62,272 nucleotides of DNA from the NCBI GenBank assembly GCA_013002175.1, contig JABDKP010000081.1, positions 1-62,272 of the forward strand, written 5' to 3'. The position numbers and the translations under genes are program-made. Numbering within the stretch: the stretch's first letter is position 1; each line of letters opens with the position of its first letter. Source of the DNA: Ilumatobacter sp. GTDB taxonomy: Bacteria; Actinomycetota; Acidimicrobiia; Acidimicrobiales; Ilumatobacteraceae. This document shows positions 44,100 through 52,777 of this stretch, one piece after another. The notes under the pieces were generated by a model, which ran no database searches, had not been told where the DNA came from, and was given only the letters and a program-made list of their open reading frames with translations.

Positions 44100-44105
44100 C
44101 GCCTC

Positions 44106-44111
44106 ACAGTA
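44106..44111 (-). promoter_or_regulatory. -10 box of the mftABC promoter
   Basis: Minus-strand TACTGT ends 6 nt before the mftA ATG (44099). The repeat cluster 44133-44255 lies just upstream of it. Confidence 0.5.
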
Positions 44112-44132
44112 TCGGCCCCGCCCACCCCGGCA

Positions 44133-44255
44133 GGGGTCAGGCAGGTGTCTGACCCCTGCCTGACCCCATGTGCCGTGCGGGCGGCGTCGGTCGCGCGCGT
44201 CACCCCTGCGTGACGCCGTCGACCCCGGATCGGTGTCTGACACCTGCCTGACCCC
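44133..44255. repeat. Repeat/palindrome cluster between mftA and the MOSC gene
   Basis: A 13-bp inverted repeat GGGGTCAGGCAGG (44133-44145) / CCTGCCTGACCCC (44155-44167) stands first. A hairpin GCGTCAC/GTGACGC (44197-44216) follows, then GGTGTC/GACACC around T (44232-44244). TGTCTGAC-x-CCTGCCTGACCCC appears as a direct repeat at 44147-44167 and 44234-44255 with one difference; a degenerate copy lies at about 44200-44217. Confidence 0.85.
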
Positions 44256-44263
44256 GATGGGGG

Positions 44264-44269
44264 TAGGTT
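44264..44269 (+). promoter_or_regulatory. -10 box of a likely leaderless promoter for the MOSC gene
   Basis: TAGGTT ends 7 nt before GTG 44277, which is the first of three consecutive GTG codons. No Shine-Dalgarno sequence is present. Confidence 0.5.
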
Positions 44270-44276
44270 CGGGGAC

Positions 44277-44993
44277 GTGGTGGTGACGGAGGTCTGGCGG
44301 TATCCGGTGAAGTCGATGGGCGGCGAGCGGGTCGAATCGGTCGAGGTCAGCGAGCTCGGTCTCTTCGGTGATCGGCGGTGGGGCGTGTTCGACGTGGCGA
44401 CCGGCAACGTGCTCACGGCGCGCCGGGCGCCGGACCTGCTGTTCGCCACGGCGCGCGTCCAGGACGGCGACGTCGTGGTCGACCTGCCGGACGGCACCAC
44501 CGCGACACCGGCCGATGCCGACGCCGTGCTGTCGGCCTGGCTCGGTCGCGATGTCGAACTGCGGGCGGCCGGCGACGTCGGGGGCACGTACGAGAACCCG
44601 ATGGACGCAGACAACGACGCCGACTGGGTGTCGTGGACCGGTCCGGGCGGAGCGTGGCACGACTCGAAGTGGAGCCGCGTCTCGCTCGCGTCGACCAGTT
44701 CGCTCGGCACGTGGGACGTCCGCCGGTTCCGGACGAACGTGATCGTCGAGGGCGCCGGCGAGGACGACTTCGTCGGCGACCACGTTCGCATCGGCGACGT
44801 CGAGCTCGCCGTGTTCAAACGGATCGATCGATGCGTGATGATCACCCGACCGCAGCCCGGGCTGGATCGCGACCTCGACCTGCTGAAGACGATCAATCGC
44901 GAGCGCGAGGCCTGCCTGTCGGTCGGCGCACTCGTCGCCGCCCCGGGCACACTCGCAGTCGGCGACGAGGTCGAACGGTTGCCGCGCGTCTGA
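44277..44993 (+). CDS. MOSC domain protein
   Basis: A 238-residue protein with the MOSC_N beta-barrel (VTEVWRYPVKSMGGERVESV, FGDRRWGVFD) followed by the MOSC domain with its conserved cysteine in IDRCVMITRPQPGLDRD. MOSC domains handle the molybdenum cofactor sulfide or reduce N-hydroxylated compounds (as in YcbX and mARC). The N-terminal layout is YcbX-like but without the C-terminal ferredoxin. The first three codons are all GTG. It is divergent from mftA with the repeat cluster between. Confidence 0.86.
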   Translation: MVVTEVWRYPVKSMGGERVESVEVSELGLFGDRRWGVFDVATGNVLTARRAPDLLFATARVQDGDVVVDLPDGTTATPADADAVLSAWLGRDVELRAAGDVGGTYENPMDADNDADWVSWTGPGGAWHDSKWSRVSLASTSSLGTWDVRRFRTNVIVEGAGEDDFVGDHVRIGDVELAVFKRIDRCVMITRPQPGLDRDLDLLKTINREREACLSVGALVAAPGTLAVGDEVERLPRV

Positions 44994-44996
44994 GTG

Positions 44997-45025
44997 TCAC
45001 ATCTGGTGCCTGGCACCAGATGTGA
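44997..45025. repeat. 29-bp palindrome between the MOSC and PfkB genes
   Basis: TCACATCTGGTGCC and GGCACCAGATGTGA are perfect 14-bp arms around a single T. It fills the gap between two converging genes. The centre GTGCC-T-GGCAC matches the palindrome at 33465. Confidence 0.92.
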
Positions 45026-45042
45026 AGGACGGCGAGTCGTCG

Positions 45043-45921
45043 TCAGCGCGCCGACGTGAGTGCCGCGGCGCGGGCGGCAGTCGCCACGCCGGCCTCGGTG
45101 GCGCGGCGGATGTCGTGGCCGTTCACGCGGGCGGCGATGAACCCGCCGGCGAACGCATCGCCGCAGCCGAGCGTGTTGACGATGTCCCCGCCGACCGCGT
45201 CGACGTGGAACGAGTCCGCACCCCGCACAGCGACCTCGACGCCGGCCGGGCCGCACGTCACGGCCACGCACTCGGCGACATCGAGGAGGTGCTCTGCGGC
45301 CGCACGCGGATCTCCGACGCCGGCGAGGTACTCCGCTTCGTCATGGCTGGGCGACAGTACGGCGGCGCCGGAGAACGCGTCGAGCACGTCGTCGCGATCG
45401 CAGGTCGCCTGGAGCAGATGGGCCGCGGAGGGGTCGATCGAGAACGCGACGCCGCGCAACGACGCCTCGGTCGTGAGGTGTCGGAAGAGGCTGTTGCCGG
45501 CGTCCGCGATGTAGGTGTACGCGGTGAGGTGCAGCCATGCCACATCCGTGAACCAACCGGCGTCGTAGTCGGCGAGCGTCGGGGCGACGCCGCCGGCGAG
45601 GTCCGACACGAGCGACCGGTTGCCGTCCGCTCCGACGATCGCCGCGACCGCACGCGACGTTGCATCAGCTCGCCGCAGCGCCTGCACGTCGACGCCGTGA
45701 CCGGCGAGTTCGTCGACGAGGAAGTCGCCGAGCGCGTCCACACCGACCGCACCGACGAAACGCGTCGGCACCCCCGGGGCCGCCCACGCAGCCACGTTCG
45801 CCGCCGAACCGCCGCCGTGCAGCGTGATCGTGCCGTCGGTGTCGGAGCCGATCGCCAACCCGTCGGCGAGCGTGATCGTCACGTCGACAGCGATGTCTCC
45901 GACACACAGCAGGCCAGTCAT
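45043..45921 (-). CDS. PfkB-family carbohydrate kinase
   Basis: A 292-residue ribokinase-fold sugar or nucleoside kinase. The substrate-side HGGGSAANVAAWAAPGVPT and GAVGVDALGDFLVDEL are typical. The C-terminal anion-hole motif reads NTLGCGDAFAGGFIA, where the family usually has DT-x-GAGD; the catalytic Asp is retained, but the first Asp is Asn and Cys replaces Ala. The substrate cannot be inferred. Minus-strand TACGTT (45932-45937) lies 10 nt before ATG 45921. Confidence 0.9.
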   Translation of the reverse strand: MTGLLCVGDIAVDVTITLADGLAIGSDTDGTITLHGGGSAANVAAWAAPGVPTRFVGAVGVDALGDFLVDELAGHGVDVQALRRADATSRAVAAIVGADGNRSLVSDLAGGVAPTLADYDAGWFTDVAWLHLTAYTYIADAGNSLFRHLTTEASLRGVAFSIDPSAAHLLQATCDRDDVLDAFSGAAVLSPSHDEAEYLAGVGDPRAAAEHLLDVAECVAVTCGPAGVEVAVRGADSFHVDAVGGDIVNTLGCGDAFAGGFIAARVNGHDIRRATEAGVATAARAAALTSAR

Positions 45922-45978
45922 GGTGGTCGCGAACGTATCCCGATCAGCACCGGCAACCCGCGGCCGCGTCGTCGGCGG

Positions 45979-47625
45979 TCAGCGGGAGGGGATCACCGCG
46001 GCGTAGATCTCCGGCTCGCTGCGGCGCCACTTCCGGGTCGCGTAGCGCACGCCCAGTTCGAACACGAACCATCCGGTCCCGACGGTCACGACCGCCAGCA
46101 ACGTCACCAGCAGGATCGACCCTCGGTCCACCGCCCACAGCAGGCCGAGCGCGACGGGCAGGGTGATCGCGGCGAGGGCGAGCACGACGCACGCGAGGAT
46201 CAGCCCGGCCAGACAGCCCTTGCCGGAGTCGCCGCCGGCAAGTGGATTGTCCCCCTCCGGAATCGCGATCGGTACGAGCGTCGACTGCACGATCGCGCCG
46301 CCCGCACCGGCGAGCAGTCCGCCGCCACCGACGAGGAATCCGGCCGCGAGGAACTTCCACTCACCGGTGATCGCGGCCGCGAGGACCGGACCGAGCACCG
46401 CGATCGGAGCGGCGACGACCACCACCGAGCGCGCCTTGGCCCGGATCAGCAGGTCGGGGTCGACCCCGCAGAGCAGCTCGTTGCTCAATGCCGGGCCGTC
46501 GGACCCGAAGCTGTTGCCGGCCATGAACAGCACCGCGAGTTGGACGGCGCCGCCGATCAGCACCGCACCGGCACCCACCTCGTCGCGGACCAGCGTCGGG
46601 ACGAGCACGATCGCCATGCCGACGCCGGCGCCGGTGAACGTCTCCAGCGCCGACCTGGGCGTCCGCATCCTCGTCAACACACCACGCCATGCAACCGTGC
46701 CGACAGCACCCCGGCCGCACAACCGTCGGGCCAGCGAGCGGACCGGCTGCCGATGCCGTCGGCCGGCCGCTTCGGGGCCGCGGCCCGCTCCGGTCTCGTC
46801 GACCAGCGGGATTGCGACGATCAGCCGGCGGGTCGTCCAGACGAACACGAACGCCAGCGGGAGCAGCCACACCGACCCGGCAGCCAGGTGCAGCGTCGCG
46901 ACGAGCGGCTCGTCGGCCGCGGACACCATCGCCGTGCCCAGCTGGCCGGGCGGCGTGAATGCGAGCGCCGCGGCGAGGTCGCGTTGGCCGTTTTCATCGA
47001 GACCACGGGTGAGCTGGGGAATGAACTGGAATCCGCCGTAGACGATGAGGCTGACGACACCGACGAGGAGTTGGCCGGCGCGGGGATGTCGAGTTGCGAA
47101 CAGTCCCAGCACGTTGATCGTCGACCGTGAGATCAGCAACAGCGTCGCCATGAAGCTGACGGTCGTCAGCACGACGACGGGGATCGATGCCAGGCCGTCC
47201 ACCGCGCCGACGAGCAGGCCCACCGCGAGCAACCCGCCGGACAGGCCGGGCGGACCGACGGCCGAGCCGACCAGCAGGCCCCCGGCGAGCTGGCGGTCGG
47301 TGATCGGCTCCGTCGCGAGCACCCGCGGGTCGATCGGCTGACTGATCCCGGCGATGACGCCGATCGCGACGACGAATCCGGCGATTGCGGTGGGCGCGAT
47401 GACGAGCAACGACTCACGGTTCGCCGCGGCATGGCCTGCGATCGCCAGGCTGACGGCGCCGGTGATCCCGACGAACACGGCTGCGGCGATGCCGATCAGC
47501 ACGGTCCACCGTTGGGCTCCCTGGGATCGCAGCGCCCCGCGCAGGACCCGCCAGCGCAATCGGACGAACAGCGCGACGAGTTCGCGGTCCGGCACGGCGA
47601 GACCGGCGGTCGGCAGCGGTGTCAT
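45979..47625 (-). CDS. ABC exporter permease
   Basis: A 548-residue membrane protein with roughly 12-14 hydrophobic segments in two blocks. Examples are WTVLIGIAAAVFVGITGAVS and LLVGVVSLIVYGGFQFIPQL in the first half and the run from GVGMAIVLVPTLV onward in the second. A central cytosolic loop (GRGPEAAGRRHRQPVRSLAR) separates the blocks. No binding-protein gene is nearby, so export is more likely than import. ATG 47625 overlaps the ATPase stop by four bases, which identifies it as the partner of that ATPase. The substrate is unknown. Confidence 0.82.
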   Translation of the reverse strand: MTPLPTAGLAVPDRELVALFVRLRWRVLRGALRSQGAQRWTVLIGIAAAVFVGITGAVSLAIAGHAAANRESLLVIAPTAIAGFVVAIGVIAGISQPIDPRVLATEPITDRQLAGGLLVGSAVGPPGLSGGLLAVGLLVGAVDGLASIPVVVLTTVSFMATLLLISRSTINVLGLFATRHPRAGQLLVGVVSLIVYGGFQFIPQLTRGLDENGQRDLAAALAFTPPGQLGTAMVSAADEPLVATLHLAAGSVWLLPLAFVFVWTTRRLIVAIPLVDETGAGRGPEAAGRRHRQPVRSLARRLCGRGAVGTVAWRGVLTRMRTPRSALETFTGAGVGMAIVLVPTLVRDEVGAGAVLIGGAVQLAVLFMAGNSFGSDGPALSNELLCGVDPDLLIRAKARSVVVVAAPIAVLGPVLAAAITGEWKFLAAGFLVGGGGLLAGAGGAIVQSTLVPIAIPEGDNPLAGGDSGKGCLAGLILACVVLALAAITLPVALGLLWAVDRGSILLVTLLAVVTVGTGWFVFELGVRYATRKWRRSEPEIYAAVIPSR

Positions 47626-48458
47626 CGCGTGTCGGACAACCAGTCGAGGGCGTCGTCGGAGATCTCGGCGCCGCCGACGACGTCGATGAAGGCGTCCTCG
47701 AGCCGGCGACCGTCGCGCAGCTCGTCGATCGGGCCGGAGGCCACCAGCCGCCCTCGGTCGATCACGCCGACGTGGTCGCACACCCGCTCGACGATGTCCA
47801 TCACGTGAGTCGACAGCACGACGGTCCCACCGCCGAAGCGGAACCGGTCGAGCATCGTCCGCATCGCTCTGGTCGAGACGGGGTCGACACCCTCGAACGG
47901 TTCGTCGAGCATCAGCAGGCGCGGGCGGGGGAGGAGGGCGGCGGCGAGCGCGGTCTTCTTCCGCATTCCGTGGCTGTAGCCGGCGATCGGGCGGTGCGCG
48001 TCGGCGCCGAGACCGAGCACGGAGAACAGATCGTCCGCCCTCGACGCGATCGTGTCGGGTTCCAGGCGGCGGAGCGTTCCGATCGTCTCGATGAACTCCC
48101 AGGCGCTCAGCCGGTCGAAGAGTTCGAGCGGGTCGAGCATCACCCCCATCGCCCGCCGCGTCGCGATCACGTCATGGGCGACGTCGACCCCGCAGACTTC
48201 GATGTACCCGGCGTCGGCCCGGACCAGGCCGACGACCGTCCGCATCGTCGTCGACTTGCCGCTGCCGTTCGGCCCGACGAGGCCGTAACACGCGCCGTCC
48301 GGGACCTCGAACGTCAACCCGTCGAGGGCCGTGGTGGTGCCGAATGTCTTGTACAGACCGACGATCCGCAGCGGTGCGACCCGCGCGCTGGGTGGGGCAA
48401 ACCCCGAGGTCACGGGCGCGGCCGACGGCGGGCCCGGTGGTGGCGGCGGAAACGTCAC
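47622..48458 (-). CDS. ABC transporter ATP-binding protein
   Basis: A 278-residue ATPase starting at GTG 48458 with a Pro-rich tail (VTFPPPPPGPPSAAPVTSG). Walker A is GLVGPNGSGKSTTMRT. The signature region is GYSHGMRKKTALAAALL (YSHGM in place of LSGGQ, common in ABC-2 exporters). Walker B is RLLMLDEPFEGVDPVS, and the switch His is in LSTHVMD. The frame runs on to GTG 48533, but that stretch is not conserved-looking. It powers the permease encoded directly downstream. Confidence 0.9.
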   Translation of the reverse strand: MTFPPPPPGPPSAAPVTSGFAPPSARVAPLRIVGLYKTFGTTTALDGLTFEVPDGACYGLVGPNGSGKSTTMRTVVGLVRADAGYIEVCGVDVAHDVIATRRAMGVMLDPLELFDRLSAWEFIETIGTLRRLEPDTIASRADDLFSVLGLGADAHRPIAGYSHGMRKKTALAAALLPRPRLLMLDEPFEGVDPVSTRAMRTMLDRFRFGGGTVVLSTHVMDIVERVCDHVGVIDRGRLVASGPIDELRDGRRLEDAFIDVVGGAEISDDALDWLSDTR

Positions 48459-48552
48459 GCCGACCAGTCTGGCGGAACGGCCGTGCGGCGGCACCTCAGG
48501 GCGAACGGTGCCGACGATCTCCTCGGGACGCACCGACCGAGACCCTGCGACC

Positions 48553-48558
48553 TACGAT
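48553..48558 (+). promoter_or_regulatory. -10 box of a likely leaderless promoter for the M16 gene
   Basis: TACGAT ends 6 nt before ATG 48565, which is also the start of the lipoprotein signal peptide. This supports that start over the in-frame extension to 48331. Confidence 0.5.
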
Positions 48559-48564
48559 CGTCCG

Positions 48565-51528
48565 ATGGCGCGGCGAGCGGTCACGACGCTGTTCACGGCC
48601 GCACTGGCGATCGCCGCCTGCACGGCGTCGCCCGGCGTCTCCCGGACGGATTCCGGGACGGACCCGTCGTCGCCGGGCGGCACCGGGTCCATCGCCCCGA
48701 CGGTCGGCGGGACGGGCGGGCCGACGGGATCGCCCAGCATCGGGACCCGCGCGCCGGTCGAACCGCCGGATCCGACCGGCCTCCCGTCGCTCGACGATGT
48801 CGACCCGGCGATCGTGCGCGGCACACTCGACAACGGGCTGCGGTACCTGATCCGGGAGAACGACAACCCGGGGAGTCGCGTCGAGATGCGGCTCACGATC
48901 GATGCCGGCTCCGGTCAGCAGGACGACGACCAGGGAGGCGGTGCGCACTTCCTCGAGCACATGCTGTTCAACGGCACCGAGAAGTTCCCGGAGAACGAAC
49001 TCGTCGCGGTCCTGCGCAGCTTCGGCGCAGGCTTCGGCGCCGACATCAACGCGACGACGAGTTACGACGAGACCGTGTACGAGCTGACGATGCCGACGGC
49101 CGACGCGACGGTCGTCTCGACCGGGCTGGAGGTACTGCACCAGTGGCTGACCGCAGCGACGATCGACCAACGCCAGGTGGAGGCGGAGCGGGGAATCGTG
49201 CTGGACGAGTGGCGCCTCTCCGCCGACAGCGCCGACGGACGCCTCGGCACCGCCGCGCAGCGGTTCTTCCTCGACGGCACCCCCTACGAGGCGCGCACAC
49301 CGATCGGCGAACGCGACGAGATCGTCACGACCGATGCCGAACCGCTGCGGCGGTTCTACGACGACTGGTACCGCCCGGACAACGCCGCGGTCATCGTCGT
49401 CGGTGACATCGACGCCGACGAGATCGAGCAGCAGGTACGTGAGCTGTTCTCGCCCTCGACATCTCGGGGCGCCTCGCCCGAGCGTGCGGATCTGGTCGTC
49501 GGGCCGTCACCGGACGTGCAGGCAATGGTGGCCGACGACCCCGACCTGGCCGAGGGGTACGCCTTCGTCACGCTGCCGGTCGACCGCGACCTGTCACGTT
49601 CGCCCGAAGCGACATTCCAACGTGATCTGCTCGGCGAGCTGGCCTTCGACATGATCGCCACCCGCCTGTCCGACGACGCGAATCGCGGAACCGCACCGTT
49701 CGACTCCGCACGGGTCGACAGCAGCAGCCTCGTCCGTCTGCTGGATGCGCCCGAGATCTTCGTGACCGCCGACGGGCCGGACCTCGAGGCGTCGACGCGG
49801 GCAGTGCTCGACGAGTACGAACGGGTTCGCCGCTTCGGCTTCACCGACGCGGAGGTGGAGCGAGCGGTCGCGGCCCGGCGTCGCGCGGCGCAGACCGATC
49901 TCGACGGTCGTTTCTCGCGCCAGGACGCGTCGTTCGCCGACGAGTACGTCCGGCACGTGCTCGACGACGAGCCGCTCCCGACGGCGCAGCGCTGGTTCGA
50001 CTACGTCGACGACGTCCTCGACCGGGCGTCTCCGTCGACGATCGCGTCCGTCTTCATCGAGCGCCTCGACGCGTCCGGGCCGCATCTGTTCGTCGCGGCA
50101 CCGAGCGACGACGCCGACGACGTACCGGGTCCCGACGTGTTCGCCGCCCAGGTGGCCGCCAGCACCGAACGAGACCTCGAACGCCGCCCGGCCGAGACCG
50201 CGATCGGCGATCGGCTGATGGACCCACCGGACCCGGTGGACGAGGTCGCCGCCACTGTGCTCGCCGACGGGTCGCAGATCTCGTTCATCGCCCCGCGGGT
50301 GCTGACGTTCCCGAACGGTGTCCGCGTTGCGCTCAATGTCACGCCGATCGTCGAGGGAACGGTGCTGATCGAGGGGCGCAGCCCGGGCGGTACGTCGGTG
50401 ATCGACGACGCCGACGTCGCGGACGCGCTCGCGGCGGACATCGTCGTCGAGCGGAGCGGCGTCGCCGGACTCGACCGCGTCGCACTCGACGCGTTCCTCA
50501 GCGACAAGGCAATCGGGTTCGACGCCACGCTCGACGTCTTTGCCGAGGGGCTGGTCGGGTTCTCCTCGACCGCTGACCTGGAGACGGCGATGCAGCTGAT
50601 CCACCTCGGGATGACTGAGCCGCGGGTCGATCCGGTCGCGCTCGGACAATTCATCGACGACGAGCGGCCGTTCGCCGCCGACCCGTCGATCGACCCCGGG
50701 TATGCCCAGATCAAAACACTCACCGAGGCTCGATACGACGATCCGCGCCATCATCTGCTCGACGTCGACGACCTCGACAGCCTCGATGCCGCCGATGTCG
50801 AGCGGGTCTACCGTGACCGGTTCGGCGACGCGTCCGACTGGGCGTTCTCGCTGAGTGGCGACTTCGACCTCGCCGAGGCCGCGTCGCTGGCGCGGACGTA
50901 TCTCGGAACGTTGCCGGCGACCGGCCGTGACGAGCCGACCGACTGGGTCGAGCCGGCCCCGCCCGACGGTGTGGTCGTCGAGACGGCCAGGGCCGGGCAG
51001 GGCGACGGGGCGAGCGTGGCCTTCCTGTTCACCGGACCGGCGTCGGCGTCGCGCCGCGACGACGTCGCGGCGCGGATGGTGCAACAGGTCGTCACGACGC
51101 GGCTGTCCGACACGATTCGGGAGGAGTTGGGCGAGTCCTACTCACCGTTCGGAGCGGTGGAGGTGTCCGGCGGCGCCACGCCGGTGGCCGAACTGTTCGT
51201 CTCGATCTCGACGGGGCCGGACCTCGTGGACAGCGTGTCGGGGGCCGTGCGCGCCCAACTCGATGCGCTCCGCACCGACGGCCCGACCGCCGCCGAATTC
51301 GTCGCGGCCCGCGAGACGGTCACCAACCAACTCGGCCTGTTCAGCAACGAACAGATCAACGATGAGGTCCTCCGTGTGCTGACCGATCCTGCTGGGCACG
51401 CCTCGTTCGGGGACTTCCTCACGCAGGTGAACGTCGTCGATTCGATCACCGCTGACGACCTGCGAGACGACATCGCCCGGTGGGCGCCCGCCGACCGCTT
51501 CATCGAGGTGCGGGTGCTCCCGCGTTGA
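48565..51528 (+). CDS. M16-family zinc peptidase, lipoprotein
   Basis: A 987-residue single-chain protein with two M16 halves. The N-terminal lipobox LAIAAC predicts lipidation at Cys19, followed by a ~50-residue Gly/Ser/Thr/Pro tether. The first half (about 80-480) has the inverted zinc motif HFLEH (His128, Glu131, His132) with Glu208 as third ligand and YDETVYEL. The second half (about 560-980) lacks an HxxEH motif, as in pitrilysin-type enzymes where it closes the chamber. It should degrade peptides outside the membrane. It is divergent from the ABC exporter genes. Confidence 0.9.
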   Translation: MARRAVTTLFTAALAIAACTASPGVSRTDSGTDPSSPGGTGSIAPTVGGTGGPTGSPSIGTRAPVEPPDPTGLPSLDDVDPAIVRGTLDNGLRYLIRENDNPGSRVEMRLTIDAGSGQQDDDQGGGAHFLEHMLFNGTEKFPENELVAVLRSFGAGFGADINATTSYDETVYELTMPTADATVVSTGLEVLHQWLTAATIDQRQVEAERGIVLDEWRLSADSADGRLGTAAQRFFLDGTPYEARTPIGERDEIVTTDAEPLRRFYDDWYRPDNAAVIVVGDIDADEIEQQVRELFSPSTSRGASPERADLVVGPSPDVQAMVADDPDLAEGYAFVTLPVDRDLSRSPEATFQRDLLGELAFDMIATRLSDDANRGTAPFDSARVDSSSLVRLLDAPEIFVTADGPDLEASTRAVLDEYERVRRFGFTDAEVERAVAARRRAAQTDLDGRFSRQDASFADEYVRHVLDDEPLPTAQRWFDYVDDVLDRASPSTIASVFIERLDASGPHLFVAAPSDDADDVPGPDVFAAQVAASTERDLERRPAETAIGDRLMDPPDPVDEVAATVLADGSQISFIAPRVLTFPNGVRVALNVTPIVEGTVLIEGRSPGGTSVIDDADVADALAADIVVERSGVAGLDRVALDAFLSDKAIGFDATLDVFAEGLVGFSSTADLETAMQLIHLGMTEPRVDPVALGQFIDDERPFAADPSIDPGYAQIKTLTEARYDDPRHHLLDVDDLDSLDAADVERVYRDRFGDASDWAFSLSGDFDLAEAASLARTYLGTLPATGRDEPTDWVEPAPPDGVVVETARAGQGDGASVAFLFTGPASASRRDDVAARMVQQVVTTRLSDTIREELGESYSPFGAVEVSGGATPVAELFVSISTGPDLVDSVSGAVRAQLDALRTDGPTAAEFVAARETVTNQLGLFSNEQINDEVLRVLTDPAGHASFGDFLTQVNVVDSITADDLRDDIARWAPADRFIEVRVLPR

Positions 51529-51535
51529 CGCCCGG

Positions 51536-52093
51536 TCAGTCGGACACGGGTCGGCCGGACGCATCGACCGGCGGTACCTGCACGTCGTCGTCCCGACCCA
51601 TCTCGCGGGTCCAGCTCGCGAACTCCAGGAGGATGCCGTCGGGGTCGCGGAAGTAGAACGAGCGGACGAACACGCCCGGGTGGAACTCGCGTGCCACCTG
51701 GTACTCGCTTTCGTCGTGGTCGAGGATCGCGCTGACCTCGACACCGGCGTCGGCGAGGGCGTCGCGGTACTCCTCGAAGCGTTCGAGGGGAACGTCGAAC
51801 GCGAGGTGGTTCATCGATGCGTGGGCGCTGGTGATGTCGCCGCGGTCAGGCAGTGAGCCGGCGTGCGAGATGCCGGGCTGCGCCGGTGCGGCGCCGGGGA
51901 ACCAGAAGAACGCGAGGCAGTCGTCGTTGCCGATGTCGAAGAAGAAGTGCTGGCCGCCGCCCGGCATCGCAATCGTCTTCACCAGCGGCATGCCGAGCAC
52001 GTCGCGGTAGAAGCGCACCGTGCGGGCCATGTCACTGCTGACGAGGGCGATGTGGTTGACGCCCCGCAGCTCGAACCGGTCGTTCGTGGCCAT
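51536..52093 (-). CDS. VOC (glyoxalase/dioxygenase) superfamily protein
   Basis: A 185-residue protein with two beta-alpha-beta-beta-beta modules. RGVNHIALVSSDMARTVRFY and MNHLAFDVPLERFEEYRDAL supply His metal ligands, and FYFRDPDGILLEFASWTREM supplies the Glu. Substrates in the family range from methylglyoxal to catechols, and nothing here decides between them. Minus-strand TACCGT lies 6 nt before ATG 52093. It is the last of three co-directional genes and ends 8 bp from the M16 gene. Confidence 0.87.
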   Translation of the reverse strand: MATNDRFELRGVNHIALVSSDMARTVRFYRDVLGMPLVKTIAMPGGGQHFFFDIGNDDCLAFFWFPGAAPAQPGISHAGSLPDRGDITSAHASMNHLAFDVPLERFEEYRDALADAGVEVSAILDHDESEYQVAREFHPGVFVRSFYFRDPDGILLEFASWTREMGRDDDVQVPPVDASGRPVSD

Positions 52094-52099
52094 GCCCGA

Positions 52100-52105
52100 A
52101 CGGTA
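52100..52105 (-). promoter_or_regulatory. -10 box of a likely leaderless promoter for the VOC gene
   Basis: Minus-strand TACCGT ends 6 nt before ATG 52093. It lies in the 13-bp gap after the upstream CMD gene. Confidence 0.45.
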
Positions 52106-52106
52106 C

Positions 52107-52733
52107 TCAGTCCCGGGCGAACGCTGCTGCGTCGAAGTCGGCGGGTGCCGGTACCTCGACGACCGGATCGTCGCGGTCGTCGAACTCCAGGCGGAGGGCC
52201 TTCGTCATCACGGCGTGCATGAAGTACAGGCCGGTGATGTACGTGAACTCCAGGATCTCCTCGTCGGTGAAGTGGGCATGCAGCGCGTCGAAGACGCCGT
52301 CGGGCACGCGCCCGTGCTGCTCGACGAGATAGTCGGTGTACGCAAGCAGTGCCCGCTCGCGCTCGTCGAAACAGGTCGCCACCTGCCAGTGCCGGATCGC
52401 GTCGATCTTCTCCTCGGACATGCCGAGCCCGCGACAGCTCTTGCAGTGCTGGGAGTAGACGAACTGGCTGGCGACCGACCACCCGGCGCGGGTCTGGCCG
52501 AGTTCGCGCAGCAGCGGGTCGAGCCGGCGCCGGTCGCTGCGGTACACGCCGAAACCGCGGACGCAGTGGTCGAAGACGTCGGGCACGAGGGCGAACACGG
52601 TCCACCAGTCGCCCGGCGTGCCGGCGGCGGTACCGGGCTCGGCGACCGGATCGCGGTCACCGAAGAGGAAGTCGTAGAGCGGCACCACCGACTCGGCGGC
52701 TTCGGAACGGGGGACCTGGCGCAGACGTGGCAT
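52107..52733 (-). CDS. Carboxymuconolactone decarboxylase/AhpD-like protein
   Basis: A 208-residue all-helical protein. The AhpD-like core has SQFVYSQHCKSCRGLGMSEE, whose C-x2-C pair is the redox or proton-relay site of AhpD-type proteins. HWQVATCFDERERALLAYTD and TDEEILEFTYITGLYFMHAV belong to the CMD fold. A ~60-residue N-terminal part precedes it. AhpD-like members are thiol reductases; others are ring-opening enzymes. ATG 52733 is used, since the longer frame runs into antisense of the adjacent gene. It lies 13 bp upstream of the VOC gene. Confidence 0.83.
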   Translation of the reverse strand: MPRLRQVPRSEAAESVVPLYDFLFGDRDPVAEPGTAAGTPGDWWTVFALVPDVFDHCVRGFGVYRSDRRRLDPLLRELGQTRAGWSVASQFVYSQHCKSCRGLGMSEEKIDAIRHWQVATCFDERERALLAYTDYLVEQHGRVPDGVFDALHAHFTDEEILEFTYITGLYFMHAVMTKALRLEFDDRDDPVVEVPAPADFDAAAFARD

Positions 52734-52777
52734 CGCGCCATCAGATCGGACACCGCCCGCACGGGGCGAGGCGGGCG

